From assembly GCA_009192285.1 (NCBI GenBank), contig CM018604.1, forward strand, positions 3,997,526 through 4,061,525: a DNA stretch of 64,000 bases. The letters run 5' to 3'. The notes below the pieces were generated by a model. The model did not search any database. It saw only the letters and a list, made by a program, of their open reading frames with translations, and was not told where the DNA came from. Shown in pieces: positions 20,108-33,911 of this stretch (position 1 is its first letter; every line of letters starts with the position of its first letter). The DNA is from Morchella semilibera. Its lineage: Eukaryota > Ascomycota > Pezizomycetes > Pezizales > Morchellaceae. Made by a program: the position numbers and the translations under genes.

Positions 20108-20726
20108 TGTCCTAGCGTCTTGGAATCGGTTCAAAGGGATCGGTCATCAAAATACCGATGTAACTAATGAAGGAATTTTAAGCGAGGTAGGGATACGATA
20201 AAGTGGAGGTATCATCATTAAGTTCTATTGGATTCTATGTCGTGAGGAATTTGTAATATAGTTAGAGAGGATGGTGGGGAGGAATGCGGGGTGTGGTTGC
20301 GATGGATTTCTATGGGTTTCTATGGACAAAGGAATGAGTCATAGCGGACTGGTGGAGGAAAATGTTAAAAGATGCGGGAGATTTTTTCTTTAGTTCTTTT
20401 CTTTCTTTTCTCTTTGTATCATGTTCCTATTATCTCGGTACATAGGAATATACTCCTATTCTTGGCTATTGCTCTCTTACTCTCGTGTTCTGTCTTCAGT
20501 AACGAGGAGACTCATAGTACTTCTCATTGTTCTTGTCAAGGTCCATGCGGTCCTTACTTCCTCTGCTATATTTTCTTTCGCATTTGCCCTCACCGGTGCC
20601 TGTGCTTGTGCCTACCCAGTATTTTCCTTACCCTCATCAATGTTGTCGTTGTGCTGACCATGCTCGTTGAGTCCTTCTGTATCATCATTGTATTCCGTTA
20701 CCTTACCTCCCAGTTACTCCGTCACA
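20108..20726 (-). repeat. LTR family A, copy A11
   Basis: Plus strand TGTCCTAGCGTCTTGG to GTTACTCCGTCACA, 619 bp, complete. Flanking pentamers GATAG and TATTC do not match. No pol motif follows on its right side. Confidence 0.8.
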
Positions 20727-20963
20727 TATTCAACATACTCCTAAAACTGATACTTTCTTTTATACAAAATCTAAAGTCTCTCTAGTGCTAATATACAACT
20801 CAGATACTAATATCAATTTGGTAACCTCTCTCTGACGTCATCTAACCTTACTCAATAACAAAGTTTGAAGTTACCTCGTCAACAGGCAAGCTGCAACTGA
20901 TGAGGTGATGCTATAATATTATGATATCATTATTTCAAGGCAACTGACAAGGATGAGGAGTAA

Positions 20964-21100
20964 TATCAGCAAACTCAACTTGTGATTGGAGTCTCTCAAC
21001 AGTCCCCCGTGTCCTCTCAAAATCCCCTGAAACCTCAAGATATTTTTTGCGTCTGCTGAGGTTTAGCAGATATTAGGAGAGAAATGAGGTCTTGCTAAAC
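20964..21100. mobile_element. 137-bp MITE, copy 3
   Basis: Starts TATCAGCAAACTCAAC and ends GTCTTGCTAAAC, with the internal GCGTCTGCTGAGGTTTAGCAG palindrome partly decayed. Length is exactly that of copies 1 and 2. Flanks AA and TT do not preserve the TA duplication. This is the last recognisable repeat before the composition changes. Confidence 0.8.
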
Positions 21101-24100
21101 TTATCTAATATCGTCTTATTCAGCCCCAAAGATGATATATCGGCAGAAATGTGATATGCTGGATGACGCTAAGCCCTCAGGGGACTATCTCAGTCCTAGC
21201 TTATACTATCCACCTCATTCTTGTCACAGTTCCCAGATCTGTAGCACCTCCACTGCCACCTCCACCTCAGGCTGCACCTTCGCCCCCACCTCCACCTTCA
21301 CCTTTCTATATCGAGTATTTTACTACCCCGTATCCTGAGACCCTATGCTAACGTCTATATAGTTAGGGTTTGTTAGGCCCCCCCCCCTGCTCGTACAACT
21401 ATTGAATGCTTAGGCTACCTAACCCTTTGCTTGTACCCGTTGACCAACAGTCAATGAAATCCGGTGATGGCAGGCCCCTGCGATGGCCCATGAACCGATG
21501 CCAGTAGATACATGTAGGCCGTCACAGTTGAATGGGTCAGAATATACTCACCAGAGCAGTATCACCCCGGGCTTGGCGCGGTAAGCCCACGCAATAAAGG
21601 TTTGTTCATTCGCTGCACCTTTTTGCTCGCTACCCCCCCCCCCCCACCTCCCCACAATTCTTTTCCCCACCATTCCTTTTCCCCGCCGGAAAGTACGTAC
21701 CAGCAGCAAAATGTAAAGTAATTCCCATAACGTACATGTATAAGCTAACAAAGAGTTCCACAACAGGCCCGCTCCTAGACTCGACCGCCGTCATGGAACC
21801 GTGCCACCACTACCAGCAGGAAGTAGAGCAGCCGCCCCAGTACGGTACGCACCACCGTTCCCTATGCGGATACGAAACCTTTGTGAGATATGGTGTTCGT
21901 ATACTGAAGGGGTATTCGCCCAGCGCCAATCTGTCGCTCCCCTCCCTATTCACCTATCACATACGTACCCAAAGTGTTCCTTCACCACCTTGGCGTATAG
22001 ACATGGTCCCACACTGTACGTGTATTCCCTGAAGAACCTATAGCTGCACGTGAAAAAAGAGTGGAGTCGGAAAAGGTAGGGTTTCCCACTAATTCCTTTA
22101 CTATCTACCCTATTTTATCGCCTATCGGGCTTTCTGTAGTGGAGGAACCTTTTCGTGGTATTCTCTCTTTTTCTTTCCCGCTTTCCACCCGTCATCCCGC
22201 TCCAACGATATTCACTAAACATCATTTAGGTCAGCTTAAGGTTACAAATATTGTCTAATACCAGATATAGCTGAACACAACCTCCTACGCTACCCTTCTG
22301 TTCTTAGACACCCCCGCCCTCCCTCCGGAAACACGATCATGTCAAGGAATTGGTCGACAAGTTGAGTCCCCTTATGTTTACCCTAACAAGATCAGTTTAT
22401 ACAATCAACTCTCTGATTTCTTGATATATATTCATGAACCCTCAGCCCAAGTTCTTCCGCGATTGCTAACGTTCTATACACTCTATCTACGGCTAGGTAA
22501 CGTTTTCTCTCCTGGGGCGAAGCTATTGTTTTGGGTCGGTCTAGAACGTATATTTGCGAGCTCCATACCGAATGAACACTGAAAGATGCGCAGCAACACC
22601 AAGCGGGGTCATTTGTCTGGACGGAAATCCCATGCGGAGGTCAGGGCTCCTGAGAGGACATCCCACCGGGAGCTAGGTAACCATTACGAAAGTGGTGATA
22701 AGTTCCTTTATGGGCGATGCATGGTGGGTAAAGATTCCACTAGCCTTGCGCAGAAGACCTACGGCCAACTCTAATACCTCCATAGCCCTAGCAATGTAAG
22801 CGGCCTAGATCATTTTGGTAGCCATCCATGGCAAACCAACTGACACTATAAGCTTCCTCCTTCACATAGCAATCAGAGCGATAGGGAGGTGGCCCAGGAA
22901 CCAATGTGTGGTATGTGCCTTGGTTGTGACACAGGTAATTGTGGATGAGGATGTTCGTTCAAAACCCAAAGATCTGAGTCACTAACGACAGGTCCGCAGA
23001 ACCAACCACAATAGTAATGGTAGCGTGAGAATATCTTGTTAAACATGGCGAATCTGTTGTATGACAGGGTCATTGTATTTAACAAGATGCTGCGTAGGCT
23101 GTCCTATAAACACGCACCATCCCCTACCACTTAGTGGGGGATCGTTAGGTGTAATCAGGGGGAAACACCCACCCCAAAGGCTGGAAAACAACGTGCCTCT
23201 GTACTGGCGGGTTTGATGTCCCTATGGCTATCAGCCTCGCGGTGTAGTGCCGACAGGATAATAGGTAGGTGGCTCATGTTTCGCAAATGGGATGTTGATG
23301 TCTCTAGTACATAGCGGTGGGTACAAGCTGTCCTGGACGATACTGACATCATTGCTCCAGTTGCCCCTACACACCCCCGACGCTCCTGCTAGCCAATCCA
23401 CGCCTATCCGATGAACGGGGTAAGAGGAGAAGGTATGCTATCTATATAACCCGAAAGCTGATACTATGATTAGCTATTTCTGCGTGACCTTGTCGGTGAC
23501 TTACACCTCCCCTGTCAACAGTCTGCTAGCATATCCTTTACTGCAGGGTGGAAGAGGCGGGGATTAATGCCATCCCACAGGAGAGATAGCATATGCTCCC
23601 CAAAGATACAGGTATATGGTCTAGTGGGAGGCTGAGATTGATGTACGCTAATCTCTGTCCCCTGGGCCTTGCATAATGTGTGCCTAATACGATTTGGGGA
23701 GAAATAGGTTTTCTTTAATGAACCTGCTTTGGGTCATGTACCTAGTAATCGAACCGTGGGGTAGGCTGTGGGGAGATACGAGGCTCTTTGATACGTGCCC
23801 TCGTGCTTTCAGATGTCTTACCCAATGACGTGGCTACTGGCTGGGTGGCTACTGGCTGGGTTCTACACTGACAACACGGGGTGCAGGTAGCCATTGAGCC
23901 CGGGCCTGTCCAACGTAGGGAGGACAGGCAAACTCAGGTGATTGTAGTTCTGATTTTTAAGACATAATTAATGCAAGGCTTAATATGTTCCAAAGACTCG
24001 GGAGAGAAACGCTTCAATCTTTGAACCCCTTCCTTTACGTGTGGTATTATGTAGTAAGCCACCGGGCGAGAAGCCCTACTCCACCTTCAATACCATACCT

Positions 24101-25970
24101 ACCCCTCCATACCGCAATATATAATGACTTATCCTATATATTACAAAAATAGAATAAGCCAGTTTTAGTCTGGCCCGGTAGGGAGGGGCGGCGCGCGCGT
24201 AGACATACAAAACGATCTACCCGCAAACTAACATATATCGGTCAAGGAGATGTCAGAGCACTATAGAATGGCAATAAACATCCATATCATATAGAGGCTG
24301 TCGGCTCGGGGGGACCTGTCTGAGTGCTCCCCCGGGCCCGGGGGTTAACCAGCCCTCAGGATATTCAGGACCTAGTATCCATCTTCGGGCATCACCCGTT
24401 CCCGACATTATCCCCCAACCCAGCACCAAGTGAATGTAAACGGATCCACATAATCACATATATTATGCGTACGAGAACCGTGATGGGCGTAGCAATGCTA
24501 CGTGGGATTTGGGCGCGCGCCGGAGGCGATCCGCTACTGGCCTTATGATGGTGACTATATATCAGCATCAACAATATAGGTAACCTTGGGGTGTAGTAGA
24601 GAATCTTCAATAGCCCACAGAATGTGTGGCACGCAGCGGTAGTCTGATGTGAGATCCCAAGGGGGAAGATTTGGGCGCCCAATGGGGGTTTAGCCTCGTT
24701 GGGGGCTGCAGTGGGGGGATTGATTGATTATATCATTCACCAGTTCGACGATTATACTAAAAGGAGGAGATGTGATTAATTCTGTAAAAAGCCCCTGTAT
24801 CCCCCTTTATAATTCAATCGCCTAGTATCTATTACAATTGTGGGTTACATATACCATCAAATTTAGTCTAATGGTTCTATAACTCTAGCTTTGTGTTAGT
24901 GTCGGAATTCGATTGTGGAAAACTCTGGGTTCATGTGCAGTTTTATACCTAGATCGATAGACCAGGCTAGGTTGCAGGGAATTTTCACGAGTATCCGCCG
25001 GATTTCTTTTTTTTTTGTTTACTTCATTAATTACATCCGAGTACCCGCCAGAGGTGAAACCACCGCACCCAATTCTCACTCGAATAAGACTCTCCTTGAC
25101 TAACTAGGCTGGGGACATGTCTTTGTCTTGCGAAGCTGGCCTTCACACAGTATTTAATTGAGCAATAGCATCTATACAAGGTCACGTCACCGAGCTACGA
25201 GACCCCATATTTCTCTCAGTACTGGTACTACTATATGGACACATTGAATTTGTGATCAACTGCATGTGAAGTTGTCATGCGCCCTTCACATTGTATCTTG
25301 TATGGTTTCTTTCGTTGGTATAAATATGGGGCCTACCCCCTTATGTTATGGAAGATTAAGCAGCCCAACTACCCCAACCTCCGGTTTACAGTCGGGGTTG
25401 ACAGGAGCCGCCACTTTCAAGGAAATGAGGGCTTGGCATCAGAGTAATATGTGACTTGGTTAATCCTATTGCCCGTATACCCATTCTCTCTTGATCACAC
25501 CATACAAGCCAGTGTTCTCCAACCTTTCTCCGTTCCTAAGCTACATGTAGCCATCGTCATCCAGGTTCGATGGAGGTCCTGTTCCTTTGTGCGCCGGTAG
25601 CATTCCCGAATCTACAGACTTCTCTACGGGCTTGCGATTGTTCCAACTGGGTCAGGGAGGCTTGCGTTTGCCTTGTCAACTGTGCTCGTTCATTCCGAGC
25701 CATGGCGCTGGGGTACTATGAGTATGTGATCGATAAGCTACTGTGTGGGTCTATGGCGCTAGCATTATTCAATCTCCCCATCACATTGGCTCTTGGGTCA
25801 GGGAAGAGGGCATCGGGAGTGAACGCTATCTATCCCCTTTCGATCAGTCGGGAGGCGGGCATTGTTCCTCCCTCATTGTCTGATATATATGTGGGGATAC
25901 ACTTGGATTGGGACAACTGTGGGCTCTGAATGTGGGAACTGTGGGTGTAAAGACGTGTTGAGGCCTTATC
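21101..25970. other. Gene-free stretch, no recognised families
   Basis: No homology to the repeats of the first 21 kb. Visible are a (CCACCT)-rich segment at about 21235-21305 that reads proline-rich in one frame, poly-C runs at 21378-21387 and 21633-21645, and a 15-bp direct repeat GGCTACTGGCTGGGT at about 23840. Frames of 60-119 codons occur on both strands without domain motifs and I do not call them genes. Confidence 0.5.
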
Positions 25971-25975
25971 TTCCA

Positions 25976-26361
25976 CTGAATGTGGAGGTAATTAGTGGGG
26001 CAAGTGACAAAATGGGCGGTAGACCTTTGAATGAATATGGGAATGCACGGCGCATGCGCTTTGCTTGTCGGGGACCTTGCCTGCACCGGCTTCCGTATGC
26101 GGGGAAGAGCCTGGACAAGTGGAGAGGCATGCAATGTGCTTGCGGACCTTGCAGTAGTGGGGTATTCACTGAATGTGGAGGTAATTAGTGGGACAAGTGA
26201 CAATGTGGGCGGTAGACTATTGAATGAATATGGGAATCTACGGCGCATGCGCTTTGCTTGTCGGGGACCTTGCCTGCACCGGCTTCCGTATGCGGGGAAG
26301 AGCCTGGACAAGTGGAGAGGTATGCAATGTGCTTGCGGATCTTTCAGTAGTGGGGTATTCG
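25976..26361. repeat. 193-bp tandem duplication
   Basis: CTGAATGTGGAGGTAATTAG starts at 25976 and again at 26169. The two units are nearly identical throughout, including GCGCATGCGCTTTGCTTGTC and GTGCTTGCGGA, with only scattered substitutions. A third partial match, CTGAATGTGGGAACTGTGGG, precedes it at about 25925. Confidence 0.9.
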
Positions 26362-26598
26362 GTCTCTTTATAAACCACGTTTAACCCTAGGTAATCGCCG
26401 GGGAGGAGTGTGTTGTTCTCTCATAGGATTACTAGGGGTTCTTATCCATCCCTAAGACTATGACAGTATGAGTAATAGGAGTTCCTGGGCACTGGGGGAG
26501 ACCAGCTTCAGCTTCGGGAAATATGATATCGGTTTCTTTCATATCCTTCAACGGACTTGACCGGGAATCCAATTTTGGTTACGTGCCGCTGTTCTGGT

Positions 26599-26643
26599 CT
26601 GTAATGTTTCATCCTGTGAAGTTCACAAGATGAAACATTACAG
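26599..26643. repeat. 45-bp near-perfect palindrome
   Basis: CTGTAATGTTTCATC at 26599 is mirrored by GATGAAACATTACAG ending 26643, with a TGTGAA/TTCACA core. Only one base pair of the 22-bp arms fails to match. It could form a hairpin in RNA or a cruciform. Confidence 0.85.
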
Positions 26644-29600
26644 GGCATGATAGATGGTAGGTTGAATTAGATATGGCCCGGGCTAGACGCCCTGGGGCGG
26701 TGAAATATTATAAAATTTATATTTATATATATATACTAGGTCCGGCGGAATCATTCAAGATCGCAGAATGTCGAACATCACAGCGTGGGTGGTAGGTTGT
26801 CCCTAGCTGGAAGACAACCAGCCCGTCAAGCTCGGGGACGTGCTCCTATCCTCTTCCCTTGAACTCTGGTATTATGATTAACCTGCTCCGTGATTGCAGG
26901 GAGGGGCTTGGGACAAGCTAGTGGATCGACTTCATAACCATAACAGGTCCAGTCAGAGAGTCCCTAATAGGTGTGGTCTCCCTCCTCGTCCGGCCCGGTC
27001 GGTGGCCGGTGATTCGGCGAAGTGTCTGCTCCGGCCCAAAATGCCGGCCAGTAATAAAACACTCTATTCACAATATTCTCCTAGTGATGCAGGCGTTTTC
27101 CCCGTGCATCCCGGAAGGCGCAGGATATGTAGAGTTCCACCTACCTGCCCCCCCGAGTCCCCCCTACCCGCCGTTTGAAGTTACTTTACAGCCTTGCAGT
27201 TCATTCCGCTACTGGTGAGGGAGTGTGACATGGGGTAGGTATCGCGAAAGACATTTTTCACACGCCATACAGAGTAATCACGACTTCCATACATCAGGCT
27301 ACGGAAGAGGAGACTCAGCGTACATAGGATCCGGAGGAATGCCGCCTCTCCTCGGTTTGCGTTGCAATCACCCCTCGATGTAGGTAATAATCCTCTAGAC
27401 TAGGTGTCCATCCCTATATTATTATCACAGAACATCTACCTTCTAGAGAGAATAATATGCCCCTATCACGTACCTTAATTAATATCATGCCTATGCAATA
27501 GTAAATAGACACTTCTATCCGAACACTGGAAAATCAACCTCTCCCTCCGCCGCCGAATTATTTTTTTTCTTAGATATATAACTTATCCACTGTCACGAAG
27601 ATCCAATCCCCCTCATGCAATATTGTTTCTCAAATCCCTACGTAGAGGATCATAAATATGACCTGGGAGGATAGGTCAGCCCAGAGGTAACATGGACCTA
27701 CAAAGGTACTTAAACAACCGTCTGGATATTCTTCTAATATACCTGTCGTGAGAATAGATTTCCGCCACCACCTTTATGCTACAACGTACATGCAACAGCC
27801 TTTTCTCACATAAACCACTTCGCGGAACTTATTCGCCGCAAGGAGATATAGCCCAGTGCTACGTGGAGCTCACTCGGATGATCCTGCAATATTGCTACCG
27901 CGGGGGACGTCCCCCAAGCAAAACGTTCATTCGGCCAAGTCACGGTCTGTCACTCGAACCTGGCTGCCCAAAAACTGTTGAGATTATCATTGCGAGCCGT
28001 AGAAAATATACCCTCCCATGCAATAATTGTGGCAAGGTCTAGACCACCCTTATATTATGTCATTACTGTTTTTTTCCAAGGCTATTATTGTTATAAAAGG
28101 GCTATTAAATTCCTTCCTGTATTACAAGGAGACAGGAGAAGAAATATATTCGCTGCCAGAGTCAATATTTCAAACAAAAACACATCTCTTAGTTTCTCAA
28201 TTTGAGGTAGACGCTGGAGATGTAGGGTATGTACCATGGCTTGTAAGATCTAGAACCTTCTACCACACACCGGCCAAAGATGTTAGGAAACAAGCGCGTG
28301 ACATTTCCCTTGAACAAGGGTACTAATTGATGAATTAGATATTTAAAAGCCCTCTATCGCATTAACCTTAAACAGACTTAAATTCTCCATTGTGTAATTA
28401 CTTTCCCGGCCCAGCTAGGCGCCCATACACATTTGAAAAAAGTGGCTCCATGGGAGTCCCTCAATATGGGCCTACAGCCTTAAAGAGGTTTGAATCGATA
28501 CCATGTATATATACAAGCGGTTAACTATTTCACGGGTTATAGATCGAGGGTTTATTTTTCAATATAAAGGGGAAGGTCGGTTCTGCCCAGGAGAATGGCT
28601 ATAGAGCAGACAACACCCCTGCCTTCATAGAATCTGGTAGCTCTCATCATTAGGCATATGATGCATACCCCTCTCACTCCCACATTAAAACAAGCACCTC
28701 CGGCCAGCGACACACCACAGTAGGACCGTCAACCGCCGGGAACGGTAATTCCGACCACCAGATAGAATAACCCACCTTCAAGCCAAGCTCACTAGTACTA
28801 CATGTATCCTCCCAGGAGATCTCATTCGTCCGTCCTGGTAGCTAACTGCCCCCAAACACACCACCTAAGCAAAAGGCCATCACCATAATAGACTATTAAG
28901 GGTGCGGTAGCCGCGGGAAAGCAAAGCTGCCAACCTCTTGTGATTTTCACTCCCGTATCATCTATCAGTGGCGGAGGGTATTGTGGAATTGCGACTAGTA
29001 TTGATGAATTTTTTACCTTTTATAAAAATAATCTTCTACTGATAGTCCGATTTCCGGATAACATTATCCACGCTCATCCTAATGACGCGATATCTTTAGA
29101 TGTCATCTCCCCTAGCAGGAAATGGCCTCGGATTTGTGAAAATTTTAAATGCCTAATTGCAAGAGTAGTATAAGTCATTTTCCTCGGCTCGAGTCTTCTG
29201 TCCCCCCAATAGAGTTTGTATATTCTTTTTTTAGGGTAGCTTGAGGCCCCTCTTTTTGAGATAAGCTACATTTATGAATTAACTCGATCCTCAAGGGGCA
29301 GAAACAGCTGCTACTGGAGTCTGCTGCTCCCGGTGGTGATGGTAGGCGAAAGCCTCCTGTGTCGCCGCTATCAGGTGTGCACAATGGCAAGGCCCTTTAC
29401 CCAATATTAAGTCAAGAATATGTTTCTATCTACTGTCCTACCCCATGTACGGCCTTAGTGGAGTATGATCTGCCATACCAGCTTGCTCTTATAGGCGGCG
29501 GCGGATGGGTGCCATATATAGGTTCGTGTCGTGTTCGAAGTGTTCATAGTTAGAACACGAGCTTAATTAACCCCGAGAATACTTTTGGACCGCATCATAC

Positions 29601-32600
29601 TACTTACTACATGTTGGTCCTTCGAATGTTAGGACCCTTCCGAGGGTTTCCTCCTGTTCGTAGTATGGGCAAGTACATAAAGCACCGACGGTCCCCTTTA
29701 ATTTACGCTTCCTCTTGGCGTGACTGCTTTATTACACATTGCCCTACCATCCCCCCACCACACACGCACACACTTCCACAACGAGGAAAATAAACCACAT
29801 TTACCACCACCACCACCGTCAATCGATGCAAATCTCCATTACCCGTCATCACGCCAATCACTACCCTCAGTTATTCAGCATACTTACTCTGTTAAGCTCT
29901 GTCTAATATGTCTCGCTTGAAATCTTCAGGAGGTTTACAGGAAATCTCGGGCCTACCCATCGATGTAATTCAATGCAAGTATTCCATCCTCCTACACTTA
30001 CCCCTTCCCCCCAACCCACGCGCGTCGAGCGTACTTGATATTCCCAGCGATGACTCTTATTTTATCCCTTCCCACATAACCTTGGGCTGATGTGTTTTTG
30101 TTCTCACTGTTAGGTTGTCTCTGCCCTTTTCCCCCCTCACCTCCTCAACTCGTCCCCGCTCTAAGCCACCAGAAACGCATTCCCTATCCTAGGTTTAGTA
30201 CTAGACTCTCTCCCTCTTCTAAAGAAAGTGGAGCCTTGGCCTGGGTGGGCGGCTAGCAGACTGTCTCCCAACCTTATTATATTCTTTCTTTCACAACCCG
30301 CTAATTCAGTTATCAGAAATCAAACATCCATCATAATGATTATGCCCCTATTTTGTAAGATCCATGCCTCGATGACCAATGTACCCATAGGCTGACCTTG
30401 TCGGCTTTTATACACAATGGGCAGCAGGCAGCGCTGTCACACGCGGTCTCCCGAGTTTCAAAGCTAAAGAGTTGCGCAAGCGCTCACCTTGTTTGTGGGG
30501 AATATTGCAATATTGTGGGGTTTGGATATAAGCAAAATTTATGCTGTCTACGCGGGAGCATCAGCATGCGTGGATGATATGCCATCCAAGTCCCTCCTTG
30601 TTCCTCTGTCCCATTTGGAGAATAGCGTTGTCATGCATCGCCTCCGCCTACGATGAATTGCTTTGCCTACTCAGGCTTGAGGGATATTGGAGAGTTAACA
30701 GAGCTGCTTGCAGTGACTCCACAAGAGCTAGTGGGAATAAGAAGGACGTGGTCTGCGTCATGTTACGGGACCCCAAGGAGGGATTTTAGTGACTTGGGTA
30801 CTGTTGCGAAATGGTGATGGCTTGCTGCCTTTTTTGTTCCGTTGGTTAATGCGGGGCTTCGGATGATAAATGATATGTGGTATTAGCCATTGGTTATCAT
30901 TTCAGTGAGATTCCAAGTAAGCGTGGCTCCTCCATGTTTGCACCAATGCCCACATATCTGCTCTAAGGGGTGACGAAATGGACATTGGGGCCAACATTTG
31001 GGATTAGGCAGTTAGAAGGCAGGTGGCTTATTCTGAGGGTTAGTGGTTTCAGTGGGTACAGGACATATGTATGCCGGGCTCCGCGTCCTACATTCCTTGG
31101 GTAAAGTGCGTGCTTCTGTTCTGTCTCTTTCACCCTTAGGGTCTTTCAAGTAATTGGCCCTGGTAGTGACGGTGACAGAATAGCTGTAGGCTTGTTTTGT
31201 GGCGCTCTGCCTCTGGGCTCTGATGACTGGCTCAGTTATACTGCGTTTGGGAGGCGATAGATGACACACTTGGACGAATGAAGCGGGCACTGGGGGTATC
31301 GACGTGTCCCTGTCTTGTCAATGATAAGTGCGTGCCATAGCATTTACTAGGCATCGCCTCTTGGATTGACAAGGTGGGGATAGGTAGCAATAGGATCTTT
31401 AGGGTACTAGCCATGAGATTCAGGTGGGGGTGGTTTTTGGGGTTTGCATACCATGCATGGTGTTGCATATATTCGCTGATTGAGGTCTTGCAGCCGTACG
31501 TGCTTTTTTGACAGGGACTGCTGTTAAGAAATTGCTTGCTAGGATCCTTGATCGGTCCCAATAAGTTGGCGGGACACAAAGTACCTCATGTGATGTTCCG
31601 GTTATTTGGAGCTGGTCATCGGCGATTATGGTATATCTGCATGGAGCACGAGCGTGCCTCCGTTCGGTCACATGTGGTCAGGACGTCCTACTCTACAGGC
31701 ATCAGTGACCGCTTTCACACAATGGTGACGGTCCAGCACCCAAAAGATATTCCGGCAAAAAGATTTCATTCGAAGGCCTACGGGGGCCTGAGATATATTT
31801 AAAGAACGGGGTCGTGCATTTGTTTTGTCTCGGAACAGCGATAGTGGTACTAGTTTCACCTGGCAGCTGCGGTGGGTCTAGACGAAATAACTGTAGGGCA
31901 GCCTTGAGCTGGAGGGCTTGGGGCAGTCATATGCTTGAGTATCAGGCTCCTCTCACTGCGGGATGCCTCTGTCTGTACGGGTTACACTTCATCTAGTCAA
32001 GAGACAGATGTAGATGAACAGAGTGTTGAAGGGAGATTGTACAATTTTGATGTCATTCTTGCTCTAGGTTTTCATAGCGATTTACAATCGAGCCTACGGC
32101 GATTAAGTCGGCCGTACGTACGTATAAATAACGAAACGATATCTGATAAAGCTGCCCAACTAGCCCAAATCCCCCAGCACTTGTTATATACATTTATATT
32201 ATACCATGATCCGCTGGGACATTAAAGGTAGCGTGAGACCGCTGAATCAAACTACCGCTCCAAGCCTCAATCTTACGGGTGTCGTACGTGGAGGCACACA
32301 GGTTATGTACAACTCCCATCTTCAAAATTTGGGTCCTGCACTGATATATCTAGGACGCAAGCCGCAGCTCCAGAATTAACAATTATTTGAACTTTGATGG
32401 CCGATTGGGGTTAGGGTATACGTAAATGTGGGAGATGTAGGAAAGGGGAAAGATGGCGCATGGATTTCCTTTCTTAGCACATATACAGGGGCAATAAATG
32501 TTTATATAAGGAGATTTTGATATCGCTTCCTTTAACCGGTGATGGTATTTAAGATTTCATATTTAAGCATTCCACTTCATCAAGTCGCTCGATCGTGACT

Positions 32601-33743
32601 TCCATTTCTACTGTACAGGCCCTTCCCAGTGCCTAGATCCAAATATATTTGAGACAAATAGAAGAGTGGGGGGGGGGGGTAATATTAATTGAATTGGGAT
32701 CGAAGGATATATATATTCTCTAGCTCTTGATGTCCTTTCTAAAAGTGATTTGTTTCTTCTACGTTAGTTGGTCCAAGTATATATCACCCTTTGAATAAAT
32801 TTGCGAAGTGAAAAATTCCTGTAGTTGCCTTTAATTTTGATTCAAACTCCTACTGTCATCTCCTATATATTCTTCGAGGTTATCCCTATTCTTGCCTAAT
32901 ATTCATTGTGCGTCTTGCATTTCACCAGAGCTTGGCGGCAGACCCGCAAACAAAACACGACAAATTCCAAAGAAAACCCCTTCCCCAAACTGTACTATTA
33001 CCGCAAAGCCCATTCCCAGCAAGGCTGTAACTACTGCCTTCCTGCCGCCACTCAGGGCGTCTGTCTTGTACTCTGGTCTCCAATGTTGGGTCCTCTTTAC
33101 AGCAGGTGGCATGTTGACACATGAGCTCCGGCAAGCTGTGGCTTGGTGCCACCAAGGCCTCAAGGCATTTCATTTAGTCATTCAGATAGGGAGGCTCTAC
33201 GCAGCGTGTGCTCGTCATGTAATATCTTTGTCCAGATCGTCTTTGTGAGATGACTGACGAAGGTATTAACATGGCGGGTGATAGGCCGTCTTGCCTTTCA
33301 ATTATATCTTGCTACTACAAAGCTTCCAACTTCGAAGTCAGGAATATACAAACTATCAGTGATAGTAACGGATAAGTTTCACCCTCACGTCTAAACAGAC
33401 GCTATCTTTCTCTTTAGGCAGACAATCTTATGGACACGGGGGATGGAGACTAGTCCAACCGCACATGCTGGTCGCCATATTAAGCCTATCAGTATTGGCA
33501 GTAACCTTGAGGCTGGTACCTCTAGTTCCCTAACCCATCGGTTCCTGGTTGCTGATAGTGGTATTGGAGAGCACTCACAAAACGCGCAGATGCGTTCATC
33601 TTCTTTCTGCCTCGTATTTTCCTTGCATACAGGCATATATGTGTGCCAGGAGAATACCTAGTTTGTGACTGTCTAATGGATACACATCCGACAGCTATCC
33701 TGTACTATTGCCAGTCGATTAATCAAGTCTCGTTCTCTTGATC
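26644..33743. other. Gene-free stretch, no recognised families
   Basis: No frame with domain motifs. A minus-strand frame at 31012-31290 with KDPKGERDRTEAR looks somewhat protein-like but I cannot assign it. A poly-G run lies at 32668-32679. Confidence 0.45.
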
Positions 33744-33911
33744 AAGGACAGCGCCAAGTTTTTTTTTTTTTTTTTTTTGTATTTTTGACAGGTTGAGGGA
33801 ATAGGGGAGAAAAACAGGACTGCCCCAGGGGGGGGGGGTGGGCCATTGCCATAGCCTATAGACTGCATGCAATAAATGAAGTAAACAAAAAAAAAAAAAA
33901 AAGGACAGCGC
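33744..33911 (+). mobile_element. 5'-truncated poly-A retro-insertion with 11-bp TSD
   Basis: AAGGACAGCGC occurs at 33744-33754 and again at 33901-33911, directly after an A-run. Between them are 146 bp: a T-run, then a tail including CCATAGCCTATAGACTGCAT and AATAAATGAAG, then poly-A. This is the structure left by target-primed reverse transcription of a LINE, or of an RNA mobilised by one. The same tail occurs at 54840-54963. Confidence 0.85.

Noticed and set aside
25560-25929. A 119-codon plus frame, and a minus-strand coiled-coil-like reading (QLTRQTQASLTQLEQSQARR)
   Set aside because: Neither extends into a coherent gene and both strands look equally plausible. The minus reading is interesting but bounded by stops, so it was not called.
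25844-26384. Long frames on both strands over the 193-bp repeat
   Set aside because: They arise from the duplicated GC-rich unit. The period is not a multiple of three, so the two units are read in different frames.
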